DNA from: G963665815 sp942492065
GTDB taxonomy: Bacteria; Cloacimonadota; Cloacimonadia; Cloacimonadales; JAIOQZ01
Length of the DNA stretch: 64,000 nt
Assembly (NCBI GenBank): GCA_942492065.1
Contig: CALODV010000013.1
Coordinates: forward strand, 1,054,001 to 1,118,000
Direction: 5' to 3'
The position numbers were made by a program, and so were the translations under genes. How positions within the stretch are numbered: the first letter of the stretch is position 1; every line of letters starts with the position of its first letter. Of the stretch, positions 32,660-41,738 are shown piece by piece. The notes under the pieces were generated by a model that did not search any database, was not told the DNA's origin, and saw only the letters and a list, made by a program, of their open reading frames with translations.

Positions 32660-35623
32660 TCATTTCTTAAAGAATGCTAACGATTCACCATTCTTGCCGT
32701 CTATAATTATGTCTGCAGGTTCTACTAATCTATAATGTTTACAATATTTCAATTCTCGAATCAATGTGCCTGATGTCACCTTTTCCCAATTCATGTAGTC
32801 TAATTCCGAGTTATGTGGTATGGATACATAGCCAACCTGCTGGGATATGAGATTATGAAAGAAATGGGTTCCCTGTGACGAATCTATCGCGTATTCCTCT
32901 TTCGTTACTTCAATTATGACTTCTGAATTACTGATTTGATCCCAGCGAACGGGTACACCAAGAAAACGGTCTCTTGTACCCCAGCGTCCGGGACCAATGA
33001 GCACATACTTGTTCCCATCTTTTATAAGCTCTCCGTTAAGAAACTCTATTTCTTCAGAAATTTCTACGGTTTTATTCGGATCATAAAGATCAGGATCAAC
33101 AATAATAAAATCATGAACATTCTTGTGAATACCGTTACCCATGGATTTTGTTGAATAGAATATCGCATTTTCAGGATCTCTTAAATCATCAGGTATAGAG
33201 TACTCCTGCTCATTCACTGTAAGCGGCCTTATTTGGAGGAGGTAGAAAATAGGGCGCTTTTGGGAACCGTACTTTTGCAGATTAACAGCAAACTCTATTT
33301 CAACAGGTGCTCCCATGGCAATTTGACCTATGTCAAGCATATCTTTGATGATTTTAGCCAGAGGGAATACATCATACTTCAAAATGATGGAGAAAGTTAC
33401 TACGACAGGGCCTTTGGCTTTTATATCATCAACAAGACGTTCGTTAGTATAGTCCCAGACAGAAACAAGTTTACTTAAAGTGTTATGACTCTGAAGCTCT
33501 CTGATTCGAAGGTGTGCATAAGTTTCTTTTTCACCATTAGAAAGTTTTCCATTGGAGTTCTTCATATCCAGAACATAAGCTTTTTTCTGGGTTGATCTCA
33601 TCATTTCATCAGTTGAAAGAATATCACGCTTTGGCTGTCCGGGAACAAACTTATATGTGCGTTCTCCATCTACAACTGTTTTACCCAAACCAATTGCAAC
33701 AGAAGCAATTCCATCTGTAGCAGTGAATCCTTTTACGGGATAGTAGTTATAAGACTGTGCTACTCCGGATATATGAGGATAGAAATAATTATCGTGCTTT
33801 TCGCCTGCCACCTGCTGAATCACAACAGCCATTTTTTCATCTTCCAGTTTATAGTTTATACTTTCTATGTATTTTCTCGTTTCACTGAGAAAGACTGATG
33901 CATATACCAGTTTTATTGCATCGGTAATATGTTTGAATCTTTCATACAGATGCTGATGGTTATTCGGGATCAGATATGTTCTGTAGATACCGGCGAAAGG
34001 CTGAGCCTGAGAGTCCTCCAGTAAACCTGATGATCTGACAGCGAATGGAGTTCTGTAATGCTCCATCATTTCATATAATGTGTCTTTTAGTTCAGGAGAG
34101 AGGTGAGACTTAAGGAATTTCTTTTCAATTTCTTCATCGCTTAATTCTGCCAGTGCTGAGGTAATATTGTTTATTTCCACAAACTTATCAAACTCATCTG
34201 TACCTATTATGAATGTGCGCGGTATTTTTATTCTCACACCCTGATATTTGTTCTCGTATTCCATGGAAACAAGAAGAGCATTCAAGAAAGCCAGCCCTCG
34301 GCCTTTTCCACCGAGAGAACCGTCAGCGAGTCTCATTACACAATCATCCTGATCAATAACTTCCTTGTTATAACTAATGATTTTCCCACGATTTTTCAGG
34401 TTTTGCACTTCTTGAAAGATGTCATTGAGGTAGCTTCTTATTTCATTCACAGAGCGGAAATCTTTAATTTTAAGGCATCTTAGTTCTTTAGCAACCAGAA
34501 ATGCACCGTGTGCCTGCAGCCAGGTAGAAAAGTCATTCATCTTACTGTGGTAGAGGATAGAATCATCCGGGGCTTGCAGCAGTTTCTGTTTGAAATCACT
34601 CAATGTAGAAGCTCGCATAAGCTTTTTGCCTTTGGAACTCCTGAATATAAAGTCGCCATACCCAAGTCTTTTTACTACGAAATGTCTGAGGTCGGAAAGC
34701 AGAGTTGGAGAGTTTTTATGCAGGAAGGATACACCGATCTTATCCGCATATTCTTTATTCTCAATATCGTGGGACTGTAGAAGGAATGATATATACGGGT
34801 TTTCTTTCTTAAGTTTAGTTAAGAGGTTAATACCAGCAAAATCTTCCATTTTACCATTACAGGGGTAGCTTACATCAGAAATTATTGCTATGATATTATC
34901 TCTGTATTGTTCGTACAGACTCATAGCATCATCATATGTATGGCACATGATAACCTTTGGTCTGGCACGCATTCTCAGCATTTTATCGTTGTCATTAAGT
35001 TCTTGTTTAATCAGGTGCTGTGTCTGTCTTACAACAATGGAGTACAACAGAGGGAAATATCTGGAATAAAAAGCAATTGAGTCTTCCACAAGCAGTATCA
35101 CCTGTACCAGCCCCAGCGATGTATCATATTCAAGATTTTTTCGGTCCTCAACATACTTAATCATAGTCAGGAAAATATTGCTGTCGCCTGTCCAGAAGAA
35201 CAAGTTTTCGAAGTACTGCATTTCCGGATCAGATTTGTCGGTATACTGAAGCTCATTATCATTGAGCAGAAGTAAAACAGGGATGTCCGGGTATTTTTTG
35301 TGGATTTCCTTACTTAGTTCATGGGCGGTAAGTTCTCCAATCCTGGTTCTGGTTATAACCATATCAAACTTGACTTTCTTCATGATATTCAGAGCTTCTT
35401 CGCCTGTGGGCACACTTGTTATACGGGGAGCTTTACTGAGGTTAAGCTGCCTGTATTCTCCGAAAATCTTTTCTGAAAGTTTTCCATCCTGTTCAAATAT
35501 AAAAGCGTCATAGAAAGAAGATACAATGAGTATTTCCTGAACATGATAGCTCATCAGATTGTGGAAGTTATCTTCACCGAATTTAAATTTATTAAAATAA
35601 TAAGTTACTTCATTTAAGTGCAT
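32660..35623 (-). CDS. Fusion of two receiver-like domains with a PEP-synthase/PPDK ATP-grasp domain, 987 aa
   Basis: N-terminal region 28-155 resembles a receiver (ILIVSS, FDMVIT) but lacks the acidic pair, phospho-Asp and Lys, so it is degenerate. A second receiver-like domain (173-320) keeps Glu179/Asp180, Asp250, a Ser at 284 and Lys303, with an insertion at about 200-222. A helical linker leads to a PPDK/PEP-synthase N-terminal ATP-grasp domain (about 435-850: SLGGKGRGLAFLNALL, RSSGLLEDSQ, QPFAGIYRT). The phosphohistidine swivel domain and the PEP/pyruvate barrel are missing, so it cannot be a complete PEP synthase. AAAGG precedes the ATG. The amidotransferase gene is 93 bases upstream. 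Confidence 0.85.
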   Translation of the reverse strand: MHLNEVTYYFNKFKFGEDNFHNLMSYHVQEILIVSSFYDAFIFEQDGKLSEKIFGEYRQLNLSKAPRITSVPTGEEALNIMKKVKFDMVITRTRIGELTAHELSKEIHKKYPDIPVLLLLNDNELQYTDKSDPEMQYFENLFFWTGDSNIFLTMIKYVEDRKNLEYDTSLGLVQVILLVEDSIAFYSRYFPLLYSIVVRQTQHLIKQELNDNDKMLRMRARPKVIMCHTYDDAMSLYEQYRDNIIAIISDVSYPCNGKMEDFAGINLLTKLKKENPYISFLLQSHDIENKEYADKIGVSFLHKNSPTLLSDLRHFVVKRLGYGDFIFRSSKGKKLMRASTLSDFKQKLLQAPDDSILYHSKMNDFSTWLQAHGAFLVAKELRCLKIKDFRSVNEIRSYLNDIFQEVQNLKNRGKIISYNKEVIDQDDCVMRLADGSLGGKGRGLAFLNALLVSMEYENKYQGVRIKIPRTFIIGTDEFDKFVEINNITSALAELSDEEIEKKFLKSHLSPELKDTLYEMMEHYRTPFAVRSSGLLEDSQAQPFAGIYRTYLIPNNHQHLYERFKHITDAIKLVYASVFLSETRKYIESINYKLEDEKMAVVIQQVAGEKHDNYFYPHISGVAQSYNYYPVKGFTATDGIASVAIGLGKTVVDGERTYKFVPGQPKRDILSTDEMMRSTQKKAYVLDMKNSNGKLSNGEKETYAHLRIRELQSHNTLSKLVSVWDYTNERLVDDIKAKGPVVVTFSIILKYDVFPLAKIIKDMLDIGQIAMGAPVEIEFAVNLQKYGSQKRPIFYLLQIRPLTVNEQEYSIPDDLRDPENAIFYSTKSMGNGIHKNVHDFIIVDPDLYDPNKTVEISEEIEFLNGELIKDGNKYVLIGPGRWGTRDRFLGVPVRWDQISNSEVIIEVTKEEYAIDSSQGTHFFHNLISQQVGYVSIPHNSELDYMNWEKVTSGTLIRELKYCKHYRLVEPADIIIDGKNGESLAFFKK

Positions 35624-35716
35624 TTTTTACCTTTTCTTGTTAATAGGAGTGCAATGACAGCACATTTTGGTGAACTGAAAAGCAGGATGACAAATAATCA
35701 TCAGCCTGTAGTTGTA

Positions 35717-36397
35717 TTATAGGTTAACAAAGTTTTTAATTATTATACAGTTTCTATTATATTTTTTTTCATCGATATTAGATGGAGATTCAGGAAAAAC
35801 ATCCAAATCCGTATATTTCAGTTTAGCTTTAACTACAGAGTCAGCGGCCTCATCAAAGTTGTGTTCAGGGTGGAACTGAATTCCCCATATTTTTTTTTCA
35901 CCATGTCTGAATGCCTGCACAGAACAGTTTTTGGATGAACACAAAACCGGAGATGTTTCCGGTATATCGATAATCTCATCAAAATGGGCAGATAATGTAA
36001 TTGTTTCTGTGATACCTTCAAACAACTGATCTTCCTTAAACTTCAATTCTATCAGACATATTTCTCCATGTTCTGCTTTGCGGACTGTTTGACGTCCATA
36101 GAGGTATGCAGAAAGCATTTGGTGTCCATAGCAGATTCCCAGAACTCTCTTGTCTGCTTTCACAAAGTGATCTATGATAAAAAAGAGCTTCTCATCGTCC
36201 GGGTTTGTTTTACAGGCAGAAAGTCCTGAGCCTGAGATTAAAAGGTGAGTATAATCACTGAAATCAAAGTTCTCGTTGAACTCATTCAGATAAAATATCC
36301 TGAACTTTTTATCTGCTTCATTCATTATTCTGGTGATAGTTTTGTCGAATTTAATACTTCCGGCGTTATCGATAATGGTATTTAATATAAAAATCAT
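35717..36397 (-). CDS. Class I glutamine amidotransferase-like protein
   Basis: A 226-aa GATase1-fold protein. The nucleophile elbow GICYGHQ holds the Cys at about residue 89, and the His-Glu pair is FHPEH near 175. No synthetase domain is attached, as in free-standing GMP synthase-like GATase or gamma-glutamyl hydrolases (YcjL/PuuD-like). Its ATG touches the stop of the methyltransferase gene (TAG-ATG at 36400-36395), so the two are translationally coupled. The nitrogen acceptor is unknown; a joint pathway with the methyltransferase is likely. Confidence 0.85.
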   Translation of the reverse strand: MIFILNTIIDNAGSIKFDKTITRIMNEADKKFRIFYLNEFNENFDFSDYTHLLISGSGLSACKTNPDDEKLFFIIDHFVKADKRVLGICYGHQMLSAYLYGRQTVRKAEHGEICLIELKFKEDQLFEGITETITLSAHFDEIIDIPETSPVLCSSKNCSVQAFRHGEKKIWGIQFHPEHNFDEAADSVVKAKLKYTDLDVFPESPSNIDEKKYNRNCIIIKNFVNL

Positions 36398-37111
36398 CTA
36401 TTTCTTCCCTATCAGGAATATCATATCAGCCGGAGCAAATCCATTTTTCCTGATATGTTCCTGAATTATTTCTTTTTCTTTATTTAAAGAACAGTAATTT
36501 TCTGCATTTTTGAAATTAGATATAACCTGATCCATTAGGTGAATATATCTGTTGATACCTTCTTCGCTCATTGGTTCTTTCATTTCAGGGGTATACTCAA
36601 ACTTTTCGTATTCAGATAGTCCTATTTCATTAATCTGTTCCCAGAGTTGTTCCTTTGTACATGTAAGATCGTGATATCTGTTATTCATCATGTCAATTTT
36701 TGCAAACCAGTGATGCAGCATTATATGAGATTTTTGCTGTTCAGACTGACTGTCATCGCAAACCATTTCCTGAATAACAAAATTTCCACCCGGCTTAAGA
36801 GTTCGTTTCATTTCTGAAAAGACTTTGCTAACATCCTCAAAGTGGTGAATGGAGTTGGAAAGACATACCGTATCAAAAGTACTATCATCAAAGTTCATAT
36901 CATAGGCATTCATCTTATGCAGTTTTACAGCATGATCCTCAAAGAAACCCATGATTTCCCTGAATGCCATATCTGTGATATCAATTCCAACTATTTCGTC
37001 GAATGATTTAATTGTATGAACCAGAAAATGAATGAATTCTCCTCTACCTGTTGCTACATCAAGAATTTTCCCACCCTCAAATTCCTGTAACCTTTTTTCA
37101 AGATTTAACAT
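36398..37111 (-). CDS. Class I SAM-dependent methyltransferase
   Basis: A 237-aa protein with SAM motif I ILDVATGRGEF at about 17-27, then VGIDIT, motif for FDTVCLSNSIHHF (about 77-90) and LKPGGNFVIQE. This is the methyltransferase-11/25 type. Substrate unknown. It abuts the amidotransferase gene and lies 34 bases after the LPP20-like lipoprotein gene, forming a minus-strand unit of at least three genes. Confidence 0.88.
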   Translation of the reverse strand: MLNLEKRLQEFEGGKILDVATGRGEFIHFLVHTIKSFDEIVGIDITDMAFREIMGFFEDHAVKLHKMNAYDMNFDDSTFDTVCLSNSIHHFEDVSKVFSEMKRTLKPGGNFVIQEMVCDDSQSEQQKSHIMLHHWFAKIDMMNNRYHDLTCTKEQLWEQINEIGLSEYEKFEYTPEMKEPMSEEGINRYIHLMDQVISNFKNAENYCSLNKEKEIIQEHIRKNGFAPADMIFLIGKK

Positions 37112-37145
37112 TTTTGCTCCTTATCTTGCAGGCTGTCTGTATCAG

Positions 37146-38564
37146 TTATTGGCTGATCTTCATTGACCCTGCTCTTTCTTTTATGTCGCGATTAATATAT
37201 TCATTTATGTTTCGTATAGTTATGTTGAAAAAGTCATTCTTCAATGACAGGTTCTTTAAGTTAACAGCATTTAACACAGATTTTTTTTCAGTCAAGCCGA
37301 ATCCTCTTGTGTCTCTGTATCTATCATTTGGGATGCTGTAAGTATATATAACTTCTTCATCAGGTTGTCGAACAACTTTTATGTCGTAAAAGGATTTCGA
37401 TACAATATAACCGGGATATGATTTTAACGGTTTCTGCAGTTCTGTACTAATATCGCAGGTAATCTGATAACCTTTATTGGTGTTTTCTCCCAGCTTTACC
37501 GTATATCCCTGATCTTTGAAGTTTTTAAGAATTTCATCCCTGAACTCTAAACCGTAATTATCCGGGTTCATACTAATTCCTACAACGAAACCAGATTTGT
37601 TTAATGGAGATACAATACAGAATCTTTGATCAGGTATGATAATTGCATTCCTGTCAGCAATCTCTTTCAAGCCTGCAAATACTCTTACGTCAGCATTCCG
37701 GTCACCTTTGAAATGAACGGGGAAAAGTACTTCTCCGTTTTCACCGGATAGAAAATTATGATCAAGCTCCAGTTCAGGTGCTGATACATATACCGGATAG
37801 TTCTTGAGAGGTTTCTGGCGGTAGGTCACTCGCATAACAAAATTATCATCTCTGAGGGAATCAACGGTTATTCTTATATTATTCATCTCTGCCATAATCT
37901 CCTGAGAGATTTCTTTGCCTGTCAGTAAGAATTTATTATATGACTTCTCTCTAACTAACCAGAAATTATCAGCAAAATCAGTTTCCGTGTCATAATAAGA
38001 TTTTAACAAATCCATCAGTGAGGAAATTTTCTCGGCTTCATCTGTATTCGATCTGCATTCTCGTAGTTTTAATATGAACTTTGCATTCGCTTCATTAAGA
38101 AATCCCAACCAGAACAGTCTATGTTTCTCTTTGGAAAACTCAATTTTAACCCAGGATTTGTATTTGTATCTGATACCATTCTGAGTCTGCTCCATCCACT
38201 TCTCTGTATAGTACTCACTGTATTCTGTGGATAATATACTTTTTGCATAGATTGATGATCTCAGATCAAGCTGCTTAGTGGTAGACATACTTTCTGAAGT
38301 ACCTTTAACCTGTTCGAAAGATCTGATCTCAACTTTCAGTCCCAGACTTTCTACTATTTGAATACGGGCATTAAGCATGGCAGACTGCAGGGATTCACTT
38401 TCAGATTCCTGCCAGGTAGAAACTCCAATAACATATTTATTCTGCACAGGCTGCATATTTTTCAGAGCTTTTTTGCCTTTTTTATCTTTCAGCTTTTCTT
38501 CACCGATCTGCATAGTACAGGCGAAAACGGCAAAGCAAAGCAGTAACAATAGTATTTTCTTCAT
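37146..38564 (-). CDS. LPP20-like lipoprotein, 472 aa
   Basis: The signal peptide ends in the lipobox VFAC (Cys16), predicting an acylated envelope protein. Residues about 40-170 match the LPP20/FlgT-N-like pattern (VIGVSTWQESESESLQSAMLNAR, then a region of Ser/Thr and aromatic residues). The C-terminal part is beta-rich with no family I can name. It is first in the minus-strand unit with the methyltransferase; a consensus-like promoter at 38574-38602 lies immediately upstream. Confidence 0.75.
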   Translation of the reverse strand: MKKILLLLLCFAVFACTMQIGEEKLKDKKGKKALKNMQPVQNKYVIGVSTWQESESESLQSAMLNARIQIVESLGLKVEIRSFEQVKGTSESMSTTKQLDLRSSIYAKSILSTEYSEYYTEKWMEQTQNGIRYKYKSWVKIEFSKEKHRLFWLGFLNEANAKFILKLRECRSNTDEAEKISSLMDLLKSYYDTETDFADNFWLVREKSYNKFLLTGKEISQEIMAEMNNIRITVDSLRDDNFVMRVTYRQKPLKNYPVYVSAPELELDHNFLSGENGEVLFPVHFKGDRNADVRVFAGLKEIADRNAIIIPDQRFCIVSPLNKSGFVVGISMNPDNYGLEFRDEILKNFKDQGYTVKLGENTNKGYQITCDISTELQKPLKSYPGYIVSKSFYDIKVVRQPDEEVIYTYSIPNDRYRDTRGFGLTEKKSVLNAVNLKNLSLKNDFFNITIRNINEYINRDIKERAGSMKISQ

Positions 38565-38573
38565 AATTTACTA

Positions 38574-38602
38574 AAAGTATACTCTTTTTATTTAATTGTC
38601 AA
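38574..38602 (-). promoter_or_regulatory. Promoter for the LPP20-like lipoprotein unit
   Basis: On the minus strand TTGACA (38602-38597), 17-base spacer, TACTTT (38579-38574). Close in front of the gene, though the -10 is only about 10 bases from the ATG, implying a very short leader. Confidence 0.5.
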
Positions 38603-38609
38603 TAGTGAT

Positions 38610-38638
38610 TTGACACAAAACATATATTATTTTATTAA
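38610..38638 (+). promoter_or_regulatory. Promoter for the U32 protease gene
   Basis: TTGACA (38610-38615), 17-base spacer, TATTAA (38633-38638); about 90 bases before the ATG. Its -35 lies 8 bases from the divergent minus-strand -35. Confidence 0.55.
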
Positions 38639-38727
38639 GTTATTAAAATAATACTGAAATTTGAAGCTGATTACTTTCTTGTTTACAGTGTCGTATTCAG
38701 TATAATCTAATCTATTGGGAACTAATA

Positions 38728-40722
38728 ATGGAATTACTTCTACCTTCGGGAAATATTGAAAGTTTTAATGCTGCCGTTGAAGGCGGTGCTGATGCTGTTT
38801 ATCTGGGACTCAAAAAGTTCAGTGCCAGATCTCGTGCAATGAACTTCTCTCTGTCTCAGCTTAATGCAATGACCGCAATAGCCAGAGCTAACAACATCAA
38901 AATATATGTTACAATAAACACTCTGGTTAAGCAAAACGAAATACCGGAACTGATGCATACCCTTCAGGCTCTGACTCAGATCCCTGTTGATGCAGTTATT
39001 ATTCAGGACTGGGGTATATACAAGCTCATGAAAGACTATTTTCCTCAGCTCGTAATCCATGCCAGTACTCAGATGGGTATTCATAATTCTCTCGGAACCG
39101 CTTTCAACCTGAAAAAGGGATTTGAGCGAGTAATACTCTCACGTGAACTAACCCTGAAGGAGATAGAAGCTATTGCCGGGAAAAGCAATATTGAACTCGA
39201 GATATTTGTGCATGGTGCACTCTGTTATTCCTTTTCGGGGTATTGTCTATACAGCAGTTATCTTGGCGGAAAAAGTGCGAATCGCGGTGAATGCAGACAG
39301 CCTTGCCGCAGAAAATACGCTGCAGATGGAAATAAAGATGATGAATATCTGTTTAATCTCAGTGATCTCGAAGTAATTCATCATATAGAGAGATTCAGAA
39401 AGCTTGGTATTGCTTCGATAAAAGTGGAAGGTAGAATGAAATCCGCTGAATATGTTTACAGAGTAGCAAAAGCATATAGGAGCGTTCTGGATAATCCGGG
39501 AGAAGATAGTATTCTTGAAGTTGCCAGGCAACAGGTCGAGTTCGATTTCGGCAGGAAGAAAACGGAGTTCTTCATGGGAGATACAATAAAGGATGTTGTT
39601 CTCGCTGACTCTTTTACGGGAATCGAAACAGGTATAGTAGAAAAAGTGTCAGGCTCAAACATATCCTTCAGAACCGAGTATCCTTTGGAGAAAGGTAACA
39701 GAATTCGGGTGCAGACTCAGGATGGGATGGACTCCAAAGCATTTAAGATAAAGTCAATACTGGTCAGAGGAAAAAGTGTTAACAATGCCGAAGCAGGGGA
39801 TTATGTCACAATTGAGAATTCAGAATCAGGAAGTAAATCCGGTGATAAAGTATTCCTGACAGCTCTCGGAAATCAGGATTTCCCTTCCAAAATCAAGACA
39901 GAACACAAGAATATTTCTAAATTTTCAGGTAAGAGACTGCAGATTGTTAAACGTAAAATCGCTCTGAACAGGAAATGCAAGAAAGCGGAACTTATTGTCA
40001 GAATTGATTCTTTCAAATGGCTCAGACGGATTAATATTGATGACTACAACAGAATAATTCTGAAGTTTACACCTGAGGAAGTTGAGAATGTGGATTTTAC
40101 TACAGGATTTTTACGAAAAAATATTGGAAAATTTGCGTATGAGTTGCCTGTATTTATTCCTGAGAGTAAAATTGAGAATTACAGAAAAATTTTGAAACAG
40201 CTTGTTAAACATGGAATCAGATTTTTCGTTATACAGCATATCTCTCAGAAATTGATTATTCCTGATAAATGCACTTTAATGTCTGGTGAAAAGGTCTATT
40301 GCATGAATGATGCAGCAGTTAGTTTCCTTGCTGATGAGGGAATAAATGACTATATGCTTCCTGTTGAAGATGATTATACTAATCTGACAAGTATGTCGGA
40401 CAGACGGGGGATTATACCTGTATATTTTTATCCCGAGCTGTTTATATCACGTGTTCCGGTGAACAAGCATGAATTTAAGGATAGAAGCAAAACAATGAAT
40501 ATCAATAACAGGGACGGAATGACGATTACGACTCCGGGGATTCCTGTTTCACATATTCACTATATGAATAAACTGAAGAAAATAGGTTATAAACGATTTC
40601 TGATAGACTTTTCATATACTGATCCCTCCAAAAGCGAATTGAAAGAAGTTTTAAAGGCTGTTAAGTCTAATGGAGTAATCTCCGGTTCTACTTCCTTTAA
40701 CTATAAGCGGGAGTTGACGTAA
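38728..40722 (+). CDS. Peptidase U32-family protein
   Basis: A 664-aa U32 protein. The TIM-barrel-like N-terminal half has ELLLPSGN, GGADAVYLG, and the family signature around EIFVHGALCYSFSGYC (about 157-172), followed by GECRQPCRR; these conserved Cys probably hold an iron-sulfur cluster, as in the RlhA/TrhP/UbiU-V relatives. Members include collagenase-like PrtC and RNA-hydroxylation proteins, so a protease role should not be assumed. The C-terminal extension (about 300-664) is long, like the YhbU/RlhA type. Convergent with the small metal-binding gene at 40802. Confidence 0.9.
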   Translation: MELLLPSGNIESFNAAVEGGADAVYLGLKKFSARSRAMNFSLSQLNAMTAIARANNIKIYVTINTLVKQNEIPELMHTLQALTQIPVDAVIIQDWGIYKLMKDYFPQLVIHASTQMGIHNSLGTAFNLKKGFERVILSRELTLKEIEAIAGKSNIELEIFVHGALCYSFSGYCLYSSYLGGKSANRGECRQPCRRKYAADGNKDDEYLFNLSDLEVIHHIERFRKLGIASIKVEGRMKSAEYVYRVAKAYRSVLDNPGEDSILEVARQQVEFDFGRKKTEFFMGDTIKDVVLADSFTGIETGIVEKVSGSNISFRTEYPLEKGNRIRVQTQDGMDSKAFKIKSILVRGKSVNNAEAGDYVTIENSESGSKSGDKVFLTALGNQDFPSKIKTEHKNISKFSGKRLQIVKRKIALNRKCKKAELIVRIDSFKWLRRINIDDYNRIILKFTPEEVENVDFTTGFLRKNIGKFAYELPVFIPESKIENYRKILKQLVKHGIRFFVIQHISQKLIIPDKCTLMSGEKVYCMNDAAVSFLADEGINDYMLPVEDDYTNLTSMSDRRGIIPVYFYPELFISRVPVNKHEFKDRSKTMNINNRDGMTITTPGIPVSHIHYMNKLKKIGYKRFLIDFSYTDPSKSELKEVLKAVKSNGVISGSTSFNYKRELT

Positions 40723-40801
40723 AGAAAGCCGGATTGACAATTACAAGTGTATGAGATGTCTGTTCCGGCTTGAAGAGATAGATTAAGAAATCTCGTGTCG
40801 A

Positions 40802-41011
40802 TTAGACCTGTTTCAGTTCGTCGAGTGCTTCCTGAATTTCCTGTTTTTGTTTTTCAAGGCATTCAAGCTTATGCTGAAGCAGTTCTATCTTCTTCTTTTT
40901 TGTCCATAATAATGGATTTTCTGAACTGCAGCAGCAGTTTTCCCCGTGAACTTGGTGATCATGTTTTCCATGATGTGATTTACCTTTGTGATGTCCATGA
41001 TGACAACTCAT
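40802..41011 (-). CDS. Small His/Cys-rich protein with coiled-coil tail
   Basis: A 69-aa protein. The first 30 residues contain about nine His and four Cys (MSCHHGHHKGKSHHGKHDH, then ENCCCSS), clearly suited to metal binding. Residues 38-68 form a heptad-like coiled coil (LLQHKLECLEKQKQEIQEAL). AAGGAG precedes the ATG. It follows the TIGR04076-like gene by 20 bases and is therefore likely under the same ArsR-type operator at 41335-41354. I infer a metal chaperone or buffer. Confidence 0.8.
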   Translation of the reverse strand: MSCHHGHHKGKSHHGKHDHQVHGENCCCSSENPLLWTKKKKIELLQHKLECLEKQKQEIQEALDELKQV

Positions 41012-41031
41012 AGTATTCTCCTTTTTTTTTA

Positions 41032-41316
41032 TTATATCTCAGCTGAGTTTATTCTTGAAATTCTGAATGTTACTGCTCCATGAGGGCAGACCCTGTCTAT
41101 GTAGCCGTCCTTACTTGTTAGTTTATTGTCTGTAGCCATCATAATGAAAGCGGCGTTACTGAAGGCACAGAATGCATTTGAACACATTCCGCAGCCGGCA
41201 GGTGTTCGTCCATCCATGATGAATGATTCTCCCTGCTTTGTTTTAGCCAATCCTCCACAATCACCTGTTTCAGATCTGACGTCAATAGCTTCGAACCTGA
41301 TTTTATGAGCATCCAT
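41032..41316 (-). CDS. TIGR04076-like small Cys-containing protein
   Basis: A 94-aa protein resembling the TIGR04076 family: GDCGGLAKTKQGESFI, P-A-G-CGMCSNAFCAF, then DRVCPHGAVTFRISRI at the C terminus. Function of the family is unknown; its six conserved Cys fit metal or cluster binding. AAGGAG lies in front of the ATG. An ATATAAG-N6-CTTATAA operator sits about 20 bases upstream, the same type as in front of the ArsR gene. Confidence 0.78.
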   Translation of the reverse strand: MDAHKIRFEAIDVRSETGDCGGLAKTKQGESFIMDGRTPAGCGMCSNAFCAFSNAAFIMMATDNKLTSKDGYIDRVCPHGAVTFRISRINSAEI

Positions 41317-41334
41317 ACAATCTCCTTTATAATT

Positions 41335-41354
41335 ATATAAGTATAAACTTATAA
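41335..41354. promoter_or_regulatory. ArsR-type operator 2
   Basis: ATATAAG-N6-CTTATAA, an imperfect inverted repeat of the ArsR/SmtB kind. It matches operator 1 (41739-41758) in both half sites except the last base, and stands between the arsR stop and the next gene. Confidence 0.65.
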
Positions 41355-41375
41355 ATCAGCAGCAAAAAAAAGACA

Positions 41376-41726
41376 TCACTCCTGATGACAGTTTCCTTTA
41401 CCTGACTGATGATGACAGTTGCAGGAAAAATCAAGTTCAGCTCCGAATGTGTCCAGTAATGCAAAGATATCTATTCCCTGCTCTTTCAGAGCTGTGCTGC
41501 ATATTGAATAGTGCATGTGGAAGCCTTCGCGGAGAGCTTCTACAATTCCTGCTGTTTTGAGTACTTTCAGGTGTTGAGAGACAGCAGGCTGGCTGATATT
41601 AATATACTTGGCTATCATGCCTACACAGACTCGATTCTCTCTCGAAACAATCAGTTTCAGAATCTTGAGTCTGGTTGGATCACCAAGTGCCTTGAAAACG
41701 TCTGCTGTAATCTCTGTAGATTTCAT
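41376..41726 (-). CDS. ArsR/SmtB-family metal-responsive repressor
   Basis: A 116-aa winged-helix regulator. HTH: VCVGMIAKYINISQPAVSQHLKVLKTAG (split here as residues about 33-60), with the Cys in RVCVG at the position of the arsenic/cadmium-binding ELCVCDL motif but with only one Cys there. The C-terminal tail adds Cys and His (FSCNCHHQSGKGNCHQE), a possible second metal site. It overlaps its own promoter with operator 1, so it is probably autoregulated. Target genes are likely the two small metal proteins downstream. The metal is not known. Confidence 0.92.
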   Translation of the reverse strand: MKSTEITADVFKALGDPTRLKILKLIVSRENRVCVGMIAKYINISQPAVSQHLKVLKTAGIVEALREGFHMHYSICSTALKEQGIDIFALLDTFGAELDFSCNCHHQSGKGNCHQE

Positions 41727-41738
41727 CTTTTACCAACT

